DNA of 41,106 nt from positions 1 to 41,106 of the forward strand of contig NZ_PPTR01000020.1 of NCBI RefSeq assembly GCF_003339845.1, read 5' to 3'. The notes beneath the pieces were generated by a model. The model saw only the letters and a list, made by a program, of their open reading frames with translations, was not told the DNA's origin and did no database searches. Positions within the stretch are counted from its first letter, which is position 1; every line of letters starts with the position of its first letter. Position numbers and translations under genes: made by a program. This document shows, in pieces, positions 1 through 8,032 of the stretch. Source of the DNA: Gordonibacter sp. 28C. GTDB lineage: Bacteria > Actinomycetota > Coriobacteriia > Coriobacteriales > Eggerthellaceae.

Positions 1-139
1 GTCCTGAGAGTTGGCCGGCGCGCTCCGTCTCAATAGGCCCTATCGCAGGGCTCGCGTCAGCATGCCCTGCTTCTCTAGGAAAGCGTGAAAAGATGAGTTG
101 ACAAAACTATAGAAACACCCCCCTCCCGCATCGACCTTC

Positions 140-174
140 GACGGCCGCGCTCGGATTTCCGCAGCGCGGCCGTC
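140..174. terminator. GC-rich hairpin upstream of the stress-protein gene
   Basis: A perfect 12-bp inverted repeat (arms 140-151 and 163-174, loop 11 nt). The loop itself can add a CGG/CCG pairing. No T-run follows on either strand, so this is either a U-tract-less terminator of a gene ending before the window or simply a stable structure. Confidence 0.4.
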
Positions 175-208
175 TGCGTCTGCGGGGCGGCGCGGGCCGA
201 ATCGCCCA

Positions 209-217
209 TGCTATACT
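209..217 (+). promoter_or_regulatory. Extended -10 promoter of the stress-protein gene
   Basis: TGC followed by TATACT (212-217) matches an extended -10 element. No good -35 lies 16-18 bp upstream, which fits an extended -10 promoter. The predicted start near 224 leaves a leader of about 37 nt before the ATG at 261. Confidence 0.45.
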
Positions 218-260
218 GCATACGTCCCATCAGGCGTTACCGCGATCAACGGAGGTGGCC

Positions 261-758
261 ATGAAGTTCTCCAACATCCTCGTGCCGTTCGACAAATCCG
301 AGCACGCCGTGCGCGCGCTCGAGATAGCCAAGGGGCTCGCCGAGGAGGATCCGGGCATCCGCCTGCACGTCGTCGACGTCGTCTACCTTTCCGAGATGCC
401 GCCGTCGCTCGGCTTGGAAGCGAACCCCTACGAGAGCGTCCCGCCGCTCGCCGTCGACCCCGAACTGTACCGGAAGCTCGCCGAGGCGACGCTCGCCCGC
501 GAGAGGGACGACATGGACCGAGCCATCGGCGGCCTGCTCGACGGCCTGCCCAACCCCGTGGAGGTGACGGCCGTGAACGCCCCTTCCGTCGTGGACGGCA
601 TCAACGACTACGCGAACGACCACGGCTGCGACCTCATCGTCATGGGCTCGCGCGGCCTGGGCGTGCTGCGCGGCATGCTGGGCAGCGTGAGCTACGGCGT
701 GCTGCGCTCGGCCGACGTCCCCGTGCTCGTGGCGAAGGAGCCGGCGGAGAGGAAGTAG
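261..758 (+). CDS. Universal stress protein (UspA family)
   Basis: This 165-residue protein is a single UspA-type domain, a cytoplasmic nucleotide-binding fold linked to stress survival. The N-terminus has the family opening (NILVPFDKSEHA) and the C-terminal part carries the ATP-loop motif GSRG...GS around GLGVLRGMLGS, one residue shorter in the spacer than the textbook G-x2-G-x9-G(S/T). The ATG at 261 sits 5 nt after GGAGG (251-255); an in-frame GTG at 255 overlaps that ribosome site and is less likely. The gene stands alone before the polysaccharide genes, and I see no functional link to them. Family assignment is firm; the physiological role is unknown. Confidence 0.9.
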   Translation: MKFSNILVPFDKSEHAVRALEIAKGLAEEDPGIRLHVVDVVYLSEMPPSLGLEANPYESVPPLAVDPELYRKLAEATLARERDDMDRAIGGLLDGLPNPVEVTAVNAPSVVDGINDYANDHGCDLIVMGSRGLGVLRGMLGSVSYGVLRSADVPVLVAKEPAERK

Positions 759-790
759 CGGTTCTCGGCCGGCCGCGCCCGCTCGCTTGG

Positions 791-796
791 TATAAT
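791..796 (+). promoter_or_regulatory. Consensus -10 (TATAAT) only 9 bp before an ATG
   Basis: A perfect TATAAT ends 9 bp before the ATG at 806, so transcription would begin at about 803-806. No Shine-Dalgarno sequence lies before the ATG. Together these suggest a leaderless or near-leaderless mRNA for the glycosyltransferase gene. No convincing -35 is visible. Confidence 0.4.
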
Positions 797-805
797 GGCC
801 CGGTT

Positions 806-2200
806 ATGGAAACGAATTCCCAGAAAAAAGATGCGGCGAACAACGTCGTCAACGAGGCGTCGGGCAATGCGCGCGAGGCGTTCTCGCGCCCCCTGCGCCC
901 GGCGGAGCGCGACCGCAAGCCCAAGCGCATCGCCGTCGTGACGATGGGCGTGAAGCTGGGCGACGAGACGCGCGGCTACACGCGCTTCCGATTCCTGTCG
1001 GAGCTGCTCGCCCGCGAGGGCTTCTCCGTCAACCTCATCACGTCGACGTTCCAGCACTGGGAGAAGGCTCAGCGCGACTGCTCGAAGGCGTGCTACCAGG
1101 GCCTTCCCTACCGCATCGTGTTCATCGAGGAGCCGGGCTACACGCGCAACCTCGACCTCGGGCGCATCCGCAGCCACCACGTGGCCGCCAAGAACCTGCG
1201 CGAGCACTTCGCGCGCAACGCCGGCGCCTACGACCTCGTGTACGCGGAGATCCCGCCGAACGACGTTGCGCGCGTCTGCGCGGAAGCCGCCGAGGCGCAA
1301 GGCATCCCGTTCGTGGCCGATATCAACGACCTGTGGCCCGAGGCCATGCGCATGGTGGTGGACATCCCCGTGGTGAGCGACGTGGCGTTCTACCCCTTCG
1401 CCCGCGACGCGAAGCGCGTCTACCAGCTGCTCGCCGGCGCGGTTGGCACGTCCGACGAGTACGCCGCGCGACCGGCCGCCGACCGCGAGAAGCCCTACCC
1501 CCACGTCACCGTGTACGTGGGCAACGACCTGGCCGCCTTCGACGCGGGCGCGCGCGAGCATGCGGGCGAGGTCGAGAAGCCCCAGGGCGAGATATGGGTC
1601 ACGTACGCGGGAACGCTCGGGGCGAGCTACGACGTGGCCACGCTCGTGAGGGCCGCCGCGCTGCTCGAGCAGGAACGGCTCGCGAAGGCCGTCGACTTGG
1701 CGGGCGATGCCGGCTGCGACCGCGCGGCCGCCGCGTCTGCCGCGCCGCCCGTGCGCGTGAAGGTGCTGGGCGACGGCCCCGACCGCGAGAAGCTGGAGGC
1801 GCTCGCCCGGGAGCTGAACGCCCCGGCGGACTTTTTGGGGTACCAGGACTACGGGCACATGGCCGCCTACCTGTGCGCCTCGGACATCGTGGTGAACTCG
1901 CTCGTGAAGTCCGCCGCGCAGAGCATCGTCACGAAGATCGGCGACTACCTGGCGAGCGGAAAGCCCATGATCAACACCGGGTCGAGCCCCGAGTTCCGCG
2001 CGAAGGTGGCTGCGGACGGCTTCGGCGCGAACGTGCAGGCCGAGGATCCGCGGGCCCTGGCCGACGAGATAGCCGCCCTTGCCGGGCATGCGTCGCGGCG
2101 CAAGATCATGGGCGCCAAGGCGCGCGCCGTGGCCGAGCGGGAGTTCGACCAGCCGCGCTCGTACCGCGAGATCGTGGATTTGCTGCGTACGCTGCTGTGA
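806..2200 (+). CDS. GT4-family glycosyltransferase (GT-B fold)
   Basis: This 464-residue soluble glycosyltransferase probably adds a sugar to a polyprenyl-linked precursor at the inner membrane face. After a charged 36-residue extension comes the acceptor domain (KRIAVVTMGVKLGDETRGYT). The donor domain has a typical GT4 order: YAGTLGASYDVATLV (about 270), VLGDGPDREKLEAL (about 320), GYQDYGHMAAYL, then KIGDYLASGKPMI where GT4 enzymes hold the donor nucleotide. It resembles the WbuB-type enzymes that often accompany a PglC-like transferase, and such a gene lies two genes downstream. A consensus -10 immediately before the ATG points to a leaderless transcript. Donor and acceptor cannot be told from sequence. 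Confidence 0.8.
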   Translation: METNSQKKDAANNVVNEASGNAREAFSRPLRPAERDRKPKRIAVVTMGVKLGDETRGYTRFRFLSELLAREGFSVNLITSTFQHWEKAQRDCSKACYQGLPYRIVFIEEPGYTRNLDLGRIRSHHVAAKNLREHFARNAGAYDLVYAEIPPNDVARVCAEAAEAQGIPFVADINDLWPEAMRMVVDIPVVSDVAFYPFARDAKRVYQLLAGAVGTSDEYAARPAADREKPYPHVTVYVGNDLAAFDAGAREHAGEVEKPQGEIWVTYAGTLGASYDVATLVRAAALLEQERLAKAVDLAGDAGCDRAAAASAAPPVRVKVLGDGPDREKLEALARELNAPADFLGYQDYGHMAAYLCASDIVVNSLVKSAAQSIVTKIGDYLASGKPMINTGSSPEFRAKVAADGFGANVQAEDPRALADEIAALAGHASRRKIMGAKARAVAEREFDQPRSYREIVDLLRTLL

Positions 2201-2313
2201 TTTCCCTTGAACGCCTCGCCAAAACGGCGCAGGCGCGTCAAAATATGAGTTTCGGTGCGCCGCAGCATCATGGGCGACGCGGCCGCACGAACAGACGAAC
2301 GAGGAGCCTTATC

Positions 2314-3540
2314 TTGACCGAGCAGAGACGCGTTTCGTTTTCGCCGCCCGACATCACTCAGGCGGAAATCGACGAGGTGGTCGACGCGCTGAAGAGCGGG
2401 TGGATAACCACCGGTCCGAAGACGAAGGAGTTCGAACGCGAGCTGGCCGCCTTCACCGGAGTCGAGCGCGTGGCCACCTTCGCGTCGGCCACGGCCGCGC
2501 TCGAGTGCGCCCTGCGGGCGCTGGGCGTGGGGCCGGGCAACGAGGTCGTCACGAGCGCCTACACCTACACCGCCTCCTGCTCGGTCATCTGCCACGTGGG
2601 CGCGACGCCGGTTCTGTGCGACGTGGCGCCGGGCACCTACGAGATGGACTACGACGCGCTGCCGTCCCTGGTAACGGAGCGGACGCGCGCCGTCATACCC
2701 GTGGACATTGCCGGGCGCATGGTCGACTACGACCGCCTGTTCGCCGCGCTGGAAGGCGTGCGCGACCGCTGGAGGCCCGCAACCGAGCTGCAGCGCGCGT
2801 TCGACCGCGTCGTCGTGCTGGCGGACGCCGCGCACTCCCTCGGGGCCGTGCAAGACGGCCGGCCGTCGGGCACTGTGGCCGATTTCACCGCCTTCTCGTT
2901 CCATGCCGTGAAGAACCTCACCACCGCCGAGGGCGGTGCCCTGGCGTGGCGCGCGGGGGCCTTCGATTCCGACGAGCTTTACCGCCAATTCATGCTCATG
3001 GCGCTGCACGGCCAGACGAAGGACGCGCTATCCAAGACGCGCGCCGGCGCTTGGGAGTACGACATCGCTTTCCCCGGCTGGAAATGCAACATGACCGACC
3101 TGCAGGCCGCGCTGGGCCTGGCGCAGCTGCGCCGCTACCCCGCCCTGCTCGCCCGCCGCCGCGAGCTGGTGGAGCGCTACGAGGCGGGCTTGGCCGACTT
3201 GGGCGTGGACGTGCTGCGGCACTACGGCGACGGCAACGAGTCGAGCGGGCACCTCATGCTCGTGCGGCTGCCGGGCAAGACCTCGGCGTTCCGCAACGCG
3301 CTCATCGAGCGTTTGGCCGACGACGGCGTGTCCGCGAACGTGCACTACAAGCCGCTGCCCATGCTCACCGCGTACCGCGACCTCGGCTTCGACATCGCTG
3401 ACTTCCCGAACGCGCACGCCCAGTTCGAGAACGAGGTCACGCTGCCGTTGCACACGCTGCTCTCCGACGACGACGTCGACTACGTCGTCGAAGCGGTCCA
3501 TCGCGCCTGGGCCGCGCTCGAGGCGGAGGGCGTCCGCTGA
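2314..3540 (+). CDS. DegT/DnrJ/EryC1-family sugar aminotransferase (PglE-like)
   Basis: This 408-residue PLP enzyme should convert a nucleotide-4-keto-sugar to the 4-amino sugar. Evidence: the N-terminal SGWITTGPKTKEFE motif, DAAHSLGA for the PLP ring contact, and SFHAVKNLTTAEGG with the Schiff-base lysine. The start is taken as TTG 2314, 6 nt behind GAGGAG (2301-2306); the long in-frame extension upstream runs through the previous gene in another frame and is not coding. It overlaps the next start by one base (TGATG). With the PglC-like transferase downstream, the natural guess is a UDP-4-amino sugar such as the bacillosamine precursor, but the PglF-type dehydratase and the acetyltransferase are not in the window. 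Confidence 0.85.
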   Translation: MTEQRRVSFSPPDITQAEIDEVVDALKSGWITTGPKTKEFERELAAFTGVERVATFASATAALECALRALGVGPGNEVVTSAYTYTASCSVICHVGATPVLCDVAPGTYEMDYDALPSLVTERTRAVIPVDIAGRMVDYDRLFAALEGVRDRWRPATELQRAFDRVVVLADAAHSLGAVQDGRPSGTVADFTAFSFHAVKNLTTAEGGALAWRAGAFDSDELYRQFMLMALHGQTKDALSKTRAGAWEYDIAFPGWKCNMTDLQAALGLAQLRRYPALLARRRELVERYEAGLADLGVDVLRHYGDGNESSGHLMLVRLPGKTSAFRNALIERLADDGVSANVHYKPLPMLTAYRDLGFDIADFPNAHAQFENEVTLPLHTLLSDDDVDYVVEAVHRAWAALEAEGVR

Positions 3541-4139
3541 TGTACGCGCGATTCGGAAAGCGCGTTTGCGACCTGGTGATCGGCATGGTGGCGCTGCCGT
3601 TCGTGCTGCTGATCATAGCGGTGCTGGCGCCGTTCATCCACTTCGAGGACAAGGGACCCGTGTTCTACAACGCGCCGCGTGTCGGCAAGGACGGCCGCGA
3701 CTTCAAGATGTACAAGCTGCGCTCCATGCGCGTGAACGCCCCCGATCTGGTGATGGAGGACGGCTCCACCTACAACGGCGCCGACGACCCGCGCATGACC
3801 CGCGTGGGCGCCTTCATGCGCAAGACGAGCCTGGACGAGATGCCCCAGTTCCTGAACGTGCTGAAAGGCGACATGAGCGTCGTGGGCCCCCGCCCCGACC
3901 TGCGCCGCGAGACCGAGCTCTACGAGGGCGACGAGCCCCTCAAGCTCACCGTGAAGCCCGGCGTGACCGGCTACGCCGCCGTCTACGGCCGCAACTCCCT
4001 CCCCTGGCACGACCGCCTGAAGATGGACGTGGAGTACGTGCGCACCATGAGCTTCCCCTTGGACGTGAAGATTTTCTTCAAGACGTTCTCAACGGTGTTC
4101 AAGCAAGAGGGCGTGTTCGTGGAGGATGGGGAACGATAA
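3540..4139 (+). CDS. PglC-like polyprenyl-phosphate sugar-1-phosphate transferase
   Basis: This 199-residue protein matches the minimal monotopic phosphoglycosyl transferases. One re-entrant hydrophobic segment lies at residues about 12-35 ([20 protein letters not shown]), followed by FKMYKLRSM, then TSLDEMPQ with the catalytic Asp-Glu pair, then [12 protein letters not shown]. It should move a sugar-1-phosphate from a nucleotide sugar to undecaprenyl phosphate at the cytoplasmic face, starting a glycan chain. The length equals PglC, without the N-terminal four-helix domain of WcaJ/WbaP. It is translationally coupled to the aminotransferase, so the first sugar may be that enzyme's amino sugar (inference). 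It ends 40 bp from a convergent gene, with no clear terminator between. Confidence 0.9.
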   Translation: MYARFGKRVCDLVIGMVALPFVLLIIAVLAPFIHFEDKGPVFYNAPRVGKDGRDFKMYKLRSMRVNAPDLVMEDGSTYNGADDPRMTRVGAFMRKTSLDEMPQFLNVLKGDMSVVGPRPDLRRETELYEGDEPLKLTVKPGVTGYAAVYGRNSLPWHDRLKMDVEYVRTMSFPLDVKIFFKTFSTVFKQEGVFVEDGER

Positions 4140-4179
4140 GCTTCTCGCCTTCCACCCCAAACTAGCTGCGGAGCGAGGT

Positions 4180-4533
4180 TCAGCGCCCGAACGAGTACAC
4201 ACAAATGCCAGCGAGAATAAGTCCGAGCGCCACGAGCTTTTTTTTAGTCATCTTCTCCTTGAAGATGGTGACTCCGAAAACGGTAACGTAGATGTAGCTT
4301 GTTGCCTCGAGTATGGGTCCCATAGACAAGGGAATACCTCGGTACGCCAGTATCGAGAGGAACGTCGTGCCCACGAAGAGCACGTAGGCGAATACGACCA
4401 AAGGATTCAGGTACTCTTTAATTGGGCTGTCGTATTCTTTTAGAGCAGCCTTTTTCAGCATAACTTGCGATATCGAGCTGATGAAAACACCTAGAAGCAG
4501 AACGCAGGAATACAGCAAGACCGTGCTATCCAT
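4180..4533 (-). CDS. Four-helix EamA/SMR-type membrane protein (ArnF-like half)
   Basis: This 117-residue protein has four predicted membrane helices (about 4-25, 45-65, 70-92, 97-115) and the ending typical of a half DMT transporter (IFKEKMTKKKLVALGLILAG). ATG 4533 overlaps the upstream stop by 8 nt (ATGGATAG), indicating coupled translation. Paired half-size EamA proteins next to an aminosugar pathway are the pattern of ArnE/ArnF, which flip undecaprenyl-phosphate-aminoarabinose. By analogy I suggest that this and the next gene form a heterodimeric flippase for a polyprenyl-phosphate sugar. Plain small-molecule export cannot be excluded. It is the last gene of the seven-gene operon. Confidence 0.75.
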   Translation of the reverse strand: MDSTVLLYSCVLLLGVFISSISQVMLKKAALKEYDSPIKEYLNPLVVFAYVLFVGTTFLSILAYRGIPLSMGPILEATSYIYVTVFGVTIFKEKMTKKKLVALGLILAGICVYSFGR

Positions 4534-4915
4534 CGACAAGCTCGCCTTTCCCTCTAGCGTCCTCGCCGTCGGCTTTAGCGAACAAGGCCACTCCGCAAAT
4601 GACAAGAGCGGCTCCCGCTATCTTGCCAACCGTAACGGTCTCCCCAAAAAATACCACTCCCCAGATGATACCCCAGACAACCGCAACCGCTCGATTGGCG
4701 AACGCCGTGGTCAAAGGGAGCCTCTTGATGATTTGTTGCCATCCAATAGCGTACAAACCGAGTAAACCCAAGATGGCTGCATAGCATGCCACGAACTGCC
4801 AGCTGAAAAAATCTTGCTGCGAAGCGAGCTTGCTGAAGATGCCGCTCACTGAGTACACCATGAGCAGAACGTGCAGCACGAGGAGCGTCTTGAGTTTCGA
4901 ATGATTCACAAGCAT
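4526..4915 (-). CDS. Four-helix EamA/SMR-type membrane protein (ArnE-like half)
   Basis: This 129-residue protein has four hydrophobic helices and the DMT signature near its end (VVFFGETVTVGKIAGAALVI). I chose ATG 4915 because it overlaps the ATP-grasp stop by one base (TGATG); the longer reading frame upstream lies inside the ATP-grasp gene. A polar tail of about 15 residues follows the last helix. It is probably the partner of the downstream 117-residue protein, since separately encoded halves usually act as heterodimers (family knowledge from ArnE/ArnF and paired SMR proteins). The substrate is inferred only from the neighbours. Confidence 0.75.
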   Translation of the reverse strand: MLVNHSKLKTLLVLHVLLMVYSVSGIFSKLASQQDFFSWQFVACYAAILGLLGLYAIGWQQIIKRLPLTTAFANRAVAVVWGIIWGVVFFGETVTVGKIAGAALVICGVALFAKADGEDARGKGELVDG

Positions 4916-6060
4916 CACATCGCGCAAGGCAGGTACGGCCGTAATCGCTCGATCGTCGCGGCTCTCATAATGAAGTAGCCGAACCGGGTCGAACTGTCGC
5001 GCACTTCGCAAGACGGCTCCTCGATCGGGCTGACGTACTCGATCAGCTCAGGGGCTCCAACCTGAAGACGGTGGAGCACATCGATATCCTCCTGACCGAC
5101 AACGAAACGAACCAAGGCGCATCCGGAAGGACCTTTTGGCTCCAGGTCGGGCTTGTTGCCTAAAGCGATATCAACGACAGCACCGGTATAGTCAATGCCC
5201 GTCGACAAGCGGACAAGATCGCTTCCGATGCAGTCGCCACCCATGCGACTGCCGATCTCGATGAGCCATACGCTGCCTTCGGCATCCACCATGACCTCGG
5301 CGTGCGAGGCCCCACAACGCACGCCGAGATGATCAAGCGCACGCTTCACAACTTGCACGACACGAACGAAAAGCGCCTCGTCGATGGAAGCGGGCTCCAA
5401 ATGGCCGGTCTCGATAAAATGAGGGGTGCCCGTCGTAAATTTCTTGGTCAACGCCAAAAAGCTATGTTCACCCTCCCATGACACGAATTCGACACTGAAC
5501 TCCTCCCCTGTAACGAACTCCTCGACAACGGCGCGTTTCGAGAATCCCTCGGAAAACGCCGCCTCTAAAGCGGCTTCGAGGCCTTCTGCAGACTCAAGCT
5601 TGGTGATGCCCCGGCTTCCCGAGCGATCAACAGGCTTGACAATAAGGGGAAACGCAAGCTCGGACAGTCCGTCGCGCGAGTCGCCCTCAACCAACACGCT
5701 CTTCGGCGAAGGGTCTCCGCAGGAAGCGAACGTTTTCCGCATAAGATGCTTGTCGGTCGATCGCGCGACGACAGCGGTTGGGTTGCCCGTAAGACCCAGA
5801 GCCTCGGCGACATAACCCACCGTGATATTCGCCAAATCTGAGCCGATACTGCAAATGCCGTCGATGCCAATCTGTCGACATTGCTCCAATATGGCATCTT
5901 TTTCCGTAATGCTCACCGGATAGAAGTGGTCCGCTGTGCGTTCGCCGACATCGCCTGCCTGCCATGCGAATACATGAGTCTCGCAGCTCATTTCCTTCGC
6001 CTTCTCGATCAAAGGATTCTGAAAATGGGACGCTCCTATAATGGCAAGCTGCTTGCCCAT
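4915..6060 (-). CDS. ATP-grasp carboxylate-amine ligase
   Basis: This 381-residue protein is an ATP-grasp enzyme of the carbamoyl-phosphate synthetase/biotin carboxylase type, which activates a carboxylate as acyl phosphate and joins it to an amine. It has an N-terminal Rossmann-like preATP domain (AIIGASHFQNPLIEKA), then FPLIVKPVDRSGSRGI (ATP lysine and glycine loop), VVEEFVTGEEFSVEF, and the Mg-binding AEVMVDAEGSVWLIEIGSR. It lies between an epimerase and two flippase-like proteins in an operon with a dTDP-4-amino-sugar aminotransferase. The attractive inference is that it attaches an amino acid or other acid to the free amine of that sugar, in place of the acetyltransferase WecD, which is absent. 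ATP-grasp enzymes with other roles are common, so this is a hypothesis. Confidence 0.8.
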   Translation of the reverse strand: MGKQLAIIGASHFQNPLIEKAKEMSCETHVFAWQAGDVGERTADHFYPVSITEKDAILEQCRQIGIDGICSIGSDLANITVGYVAEALGLTGNPTAVVARSTDKHLMRKTFASCGDPSPKSVLVEGDSRDGLSELAFPLIVKPVDRSGSRGITKLESAEGLEAALEAAFSEGFSKRAVVEEFVTGEEFSVEFVSWEGEHSFLALTKKFTTGTPHFIETGHLEPASIDEALFVRVVQVVKRALDHLGVRCGASHAEVMVDAEGSVWLIEIGSRMGGDCIGSDLVRLSTGIDYTGAVVDIALGNKPDLEPKGPSGCALVRFVVGQEDIDVLHRLQVGAPELIEYVSPIEEPSCEVRDSSTRFGYFIMRAATIERLRPYLPCAM

Positions 6061-6071
6061 GGTATCCGCAC

Positions 6072-7088
6072 CTAGCCCTTCGCTTTGCCGGATTCCTCGA
6101 GCAGCTCCCAGCGTCCGCTCTCCAATTCGGCTTTGTAATCCCTCATCATCTCGACATAGTCCGTGAAGCGGGGCTCGAAACCGAAATCGCGCTTCGCCTT
6201 CGACATGTCGTAAAGAAACGAGGGCGTGTTGTTGGGTTTGTCGGGCCTGTAAACTATCTGCGACCCCTTATCTTTGCCGAACACCTCTATCACGGCTTTA
6301 GCTTGATCCTCAAGATCGAGACTGGTTCCGCTCGTCATGTTGTACAACCCTCGGGTAGCGTCGCTTTCGAGTGCCAACCGAAAAGCACGGGCTACATCTT
6401 TCACGTAAACGATATCGCGCGTTATGTGAGGATCGCCCCAGAGCTCGATGTCGCGGCCCGCCTCCGCATTGTCGATGAACGTAGCGATGCCCGATTTGTA
6501 CGGCTTGCCGTTTACAAGGATAGTGCCATGGGGTCCGACGCCGTATACGGGCGGCAAACGGAACACCGACCCCTGCAGACCATGCTGCTGGTTGTAGTAT
6601 TCAATCACGTCGTTGGCAGCATTCTTGCTGATGACGTACACAGCATGGTCGCCAGTGAACTTGAAATCACGCGGCTCGTCTTCGGTGATAGCATAGCCCT
6701 TGCCCCAAGCGCCGGATACGTCCGAATAACTGCACGTCGATATGATCTTCTTGATGCCATTCTTACGGCAGTATTCAAGAGCATTGATCGTGCCGACAAC
6801 ATTGACCTCAAAATAATCGGCAGCGTTCTCCTCGTCCTCCAAATCAGCCGTCGCATTGGCCGGCAGCAATCCCGCCGGCAGCAGAACACCCTCGACACCT
6901 TCGGTCGGAAGCAAGTCGAAATCTTCGGGCTTGGTCATATCCAAGCGAACGAAACGGGCACCCATATCTTCCAGCTTTGCGCCCAGTCGCTCGTTCCGCC
7001 CTGTCGCAACAACATCTTTTCCCGCCTTGATCAGCTCATCGACGGTGTACATGCCGATAAAGCCCGTTGCTCCGATTACCACGATCAT
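6072..7088 (-). CDS. NAD-dependent sugar epimerase/dehydratase (extended SDR)
   Basis: This 338-residue extended short-chain dehydrogenase carries the nucleotide-binding GATGFIG at residues 6-12, the catalytic STCSYSD serine region and YVISK (Tyr-x3-Lys). The C-terminal sugar-nucleotide domain contains FRLPPVYGVGPHG and DIVYVKDVARA. It acts on a nucleotide sugar in the cytoplasm, as a 4-epimerase, reductase or dehydratase. Its start overlaps the end of the glycosyltransferase gene upstream by 4 nt (ATGA), and the ATP-grasp gene follows after 11 nt. In the arn system the corresponding position belongs to ArnA. It may modify the aminosugar or its 4-keto precursor; the exact reaction cannot be read from the motifs. 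Confidence 0.85.
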   Translation of the reverse strand: MIVVIGATGFIGMYTVDELIKAGKDVVATGRNERLGAKLEDMGARFVRLDMTKPEDFDLLPTEGVEGVLLPAGLLPANATADLEDEENAADYFEVNVVGTINALEYCRKNGIKKIISTCSYSDVSGAWGKGYAITEDEPRDFKFTGDHAVYVISKNAANDVIEYYNQQHGLQGSVFRLPPVYGVGPHGTILVNGKPYKSGIATFIDNAEAGRDIELWGDPHITRDIVYVKDVARAFRLALESDATRGLYNMTSGTSLDLEDQAKAVIEVFGKDKGSQIVYRPDKPNNTPSFLYDMSKAKRDFGFEPRFTDYVEMMRDYKAELESGRWELLEESGKAKG

Positions 7089-8017
7089 GGCCGCTCCTTT
7101 CCATTCAATATTTCCGCCACGACGTACAGAGGCCGATCCTTCACTTCGGTGAAGATATTGCCTATGTAAATGCCGACCACGCCAATAGCGGAGAGCGTGA
7201 GACCGCCCATAAGGTAGATGGAGGCGATAGTGCTCGTCCAGCCGACAGGAGCCGATCCGTCGATAAAATATCTGATTACATTGTAAAGTAGATAAGCGAA
7301 TGAAAGCAGAGCTATGGCGAAACCGACGTTAACCGCAAATCGAAGGGGCTTGTTCGATTGAGCGGTAATCAGCTCGAAAGCCATACGCATCTTCTTCGAG
7401 AAATTATAGGAAGACTTGCCTTCGAAACGTTCATCCCCTTCAATCTCAATAGCGGCCTGCCTGAAACCAAGCCATTTGATGAACATAGTATATCCGCGGT
7501 TATGCTCCCGCATGCGAAGATAGTTGTCGATGACGATGCGGCGCGATGCGCTGAAATTGCATAGCGAACTATCGTATGCGCCGTCAGTGAAATATTCGTA
7601 CACTTTGTAGAACGCCCTAGATAGCAACTTCGTCAATCCTGTGTCTTTGCGTTCCACGCGGCGCGCAAAGACCACATCGTATCCTTCTTGAGCTTTTTCA
7701 AAAAGCTGAGGTATCGCCTCCGGCCTGTCCTGCAAATCGCAGTCCATCACAACGATCCAATCGCCCTTGCACAGATCGAGGCCGGCCGTGATGGCTCTGA
7801 TTTGACCAAAGTTGCGAGAAAGCCTTACGCCTACCACATGCTCGTCTTCGGCGCACAGTCTCTCGATCTCATCCCATGAGTTCTGCGGGCAATGATCGTC
7901 GACCAAGATGATCTCGTAGCGAGCGCCCATGTCTTCGAATGTGACGGCAAGACGCCGGCAGAGCTCAGGCAAAGCGGCTCGGCATCCGTACACCGGCACC
8001 ACGACCGAAATGAACAC
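7085..8017 (-). CDS. GT2 polyprenyl-phosphate glycosyltransferase (ArnC/GtrB/CsbB-like)
   Basis: This 310-residue protein has a GT-A domain (ISVVVPVYG, LVDDHCPQNS, VMDCDLQDRPE with the metal-binding acidic motif, and FEGKSSYNFSKK) followed by two membrane helices at about 226-247 and 262-285. That architecture is the family of DPM1, ArnC, GtrB and CsbB, which load a sugar from a nucleotide donor onto undecaprenyl phosphate. It starts at GTG 8017 behind AGGAAAT. It lies 15 nt after wecE and overlaps the epimerase by 4 nt. In context it should make undecaprenyl-phosphate-aminosugar for the flippase pair and the YfhO-like transferase. Confidence 0.88.
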   Translation of the reverse strand: MFISVVVPVYGCRAALPELCRRLAVTFEDMGARYEIILVDDHCPQNSWDEIERLCAEDEHVVGVRLSRNFGQIRAITAGLDLCKGDWIVVMDCDLQDRPEAIPQLFEKAQEGYDVVFARRVERKDTGLTKLLSRAFYKVYEYFTDGAYDSSLCNFSASRRIVIDNYLRMREHNRGYTMFIKWLGFRQAAIEIEGDERFEGKSSYNFSKKMRMAFELITAQSNKPLRFAVNVGFAIALLSFAYLLYNVIRYFIDGSAPVGWTSTIASIYLMGGLTLSAIGVVGIYIGNIFTEVKDRPLYVVAEILNGKERP

Positions 8018-8032
8018 GATTTCCTATTCCTT

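Noticed and set aside
98-114. A perfect TTGACA followed closely by TATAGA, looking like a promoter.
   Set aside because: The two boxes are only about 5 bp apart, far too close, and nothing resembling a -10 lies 16-18 bp after the TTGACA.
692-2089. A long leftward open frame of 465 codons opposite the first glycosyltransferase.
   Set aside because: It is an antisense shadow in GC-rich DNA: its translation is low-complexity (rich in V, R, A, G, H) and the + strand frame has clear GT4 motifs.
1090-2313. A long in-frame extension upstream of the DegT aminotransferase.
   Set aside because: It runs through the glycosyltransferase gene in another frame, is arginine-rich nonsense, and a good ribosome site sits before TTG 2314.
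4126-4443. A rightward frame overlapping the end of the PglC-like gene.
   Set aside because: It is antisense to the EamA-type membrane protein, which has clear helices and coupled translation.
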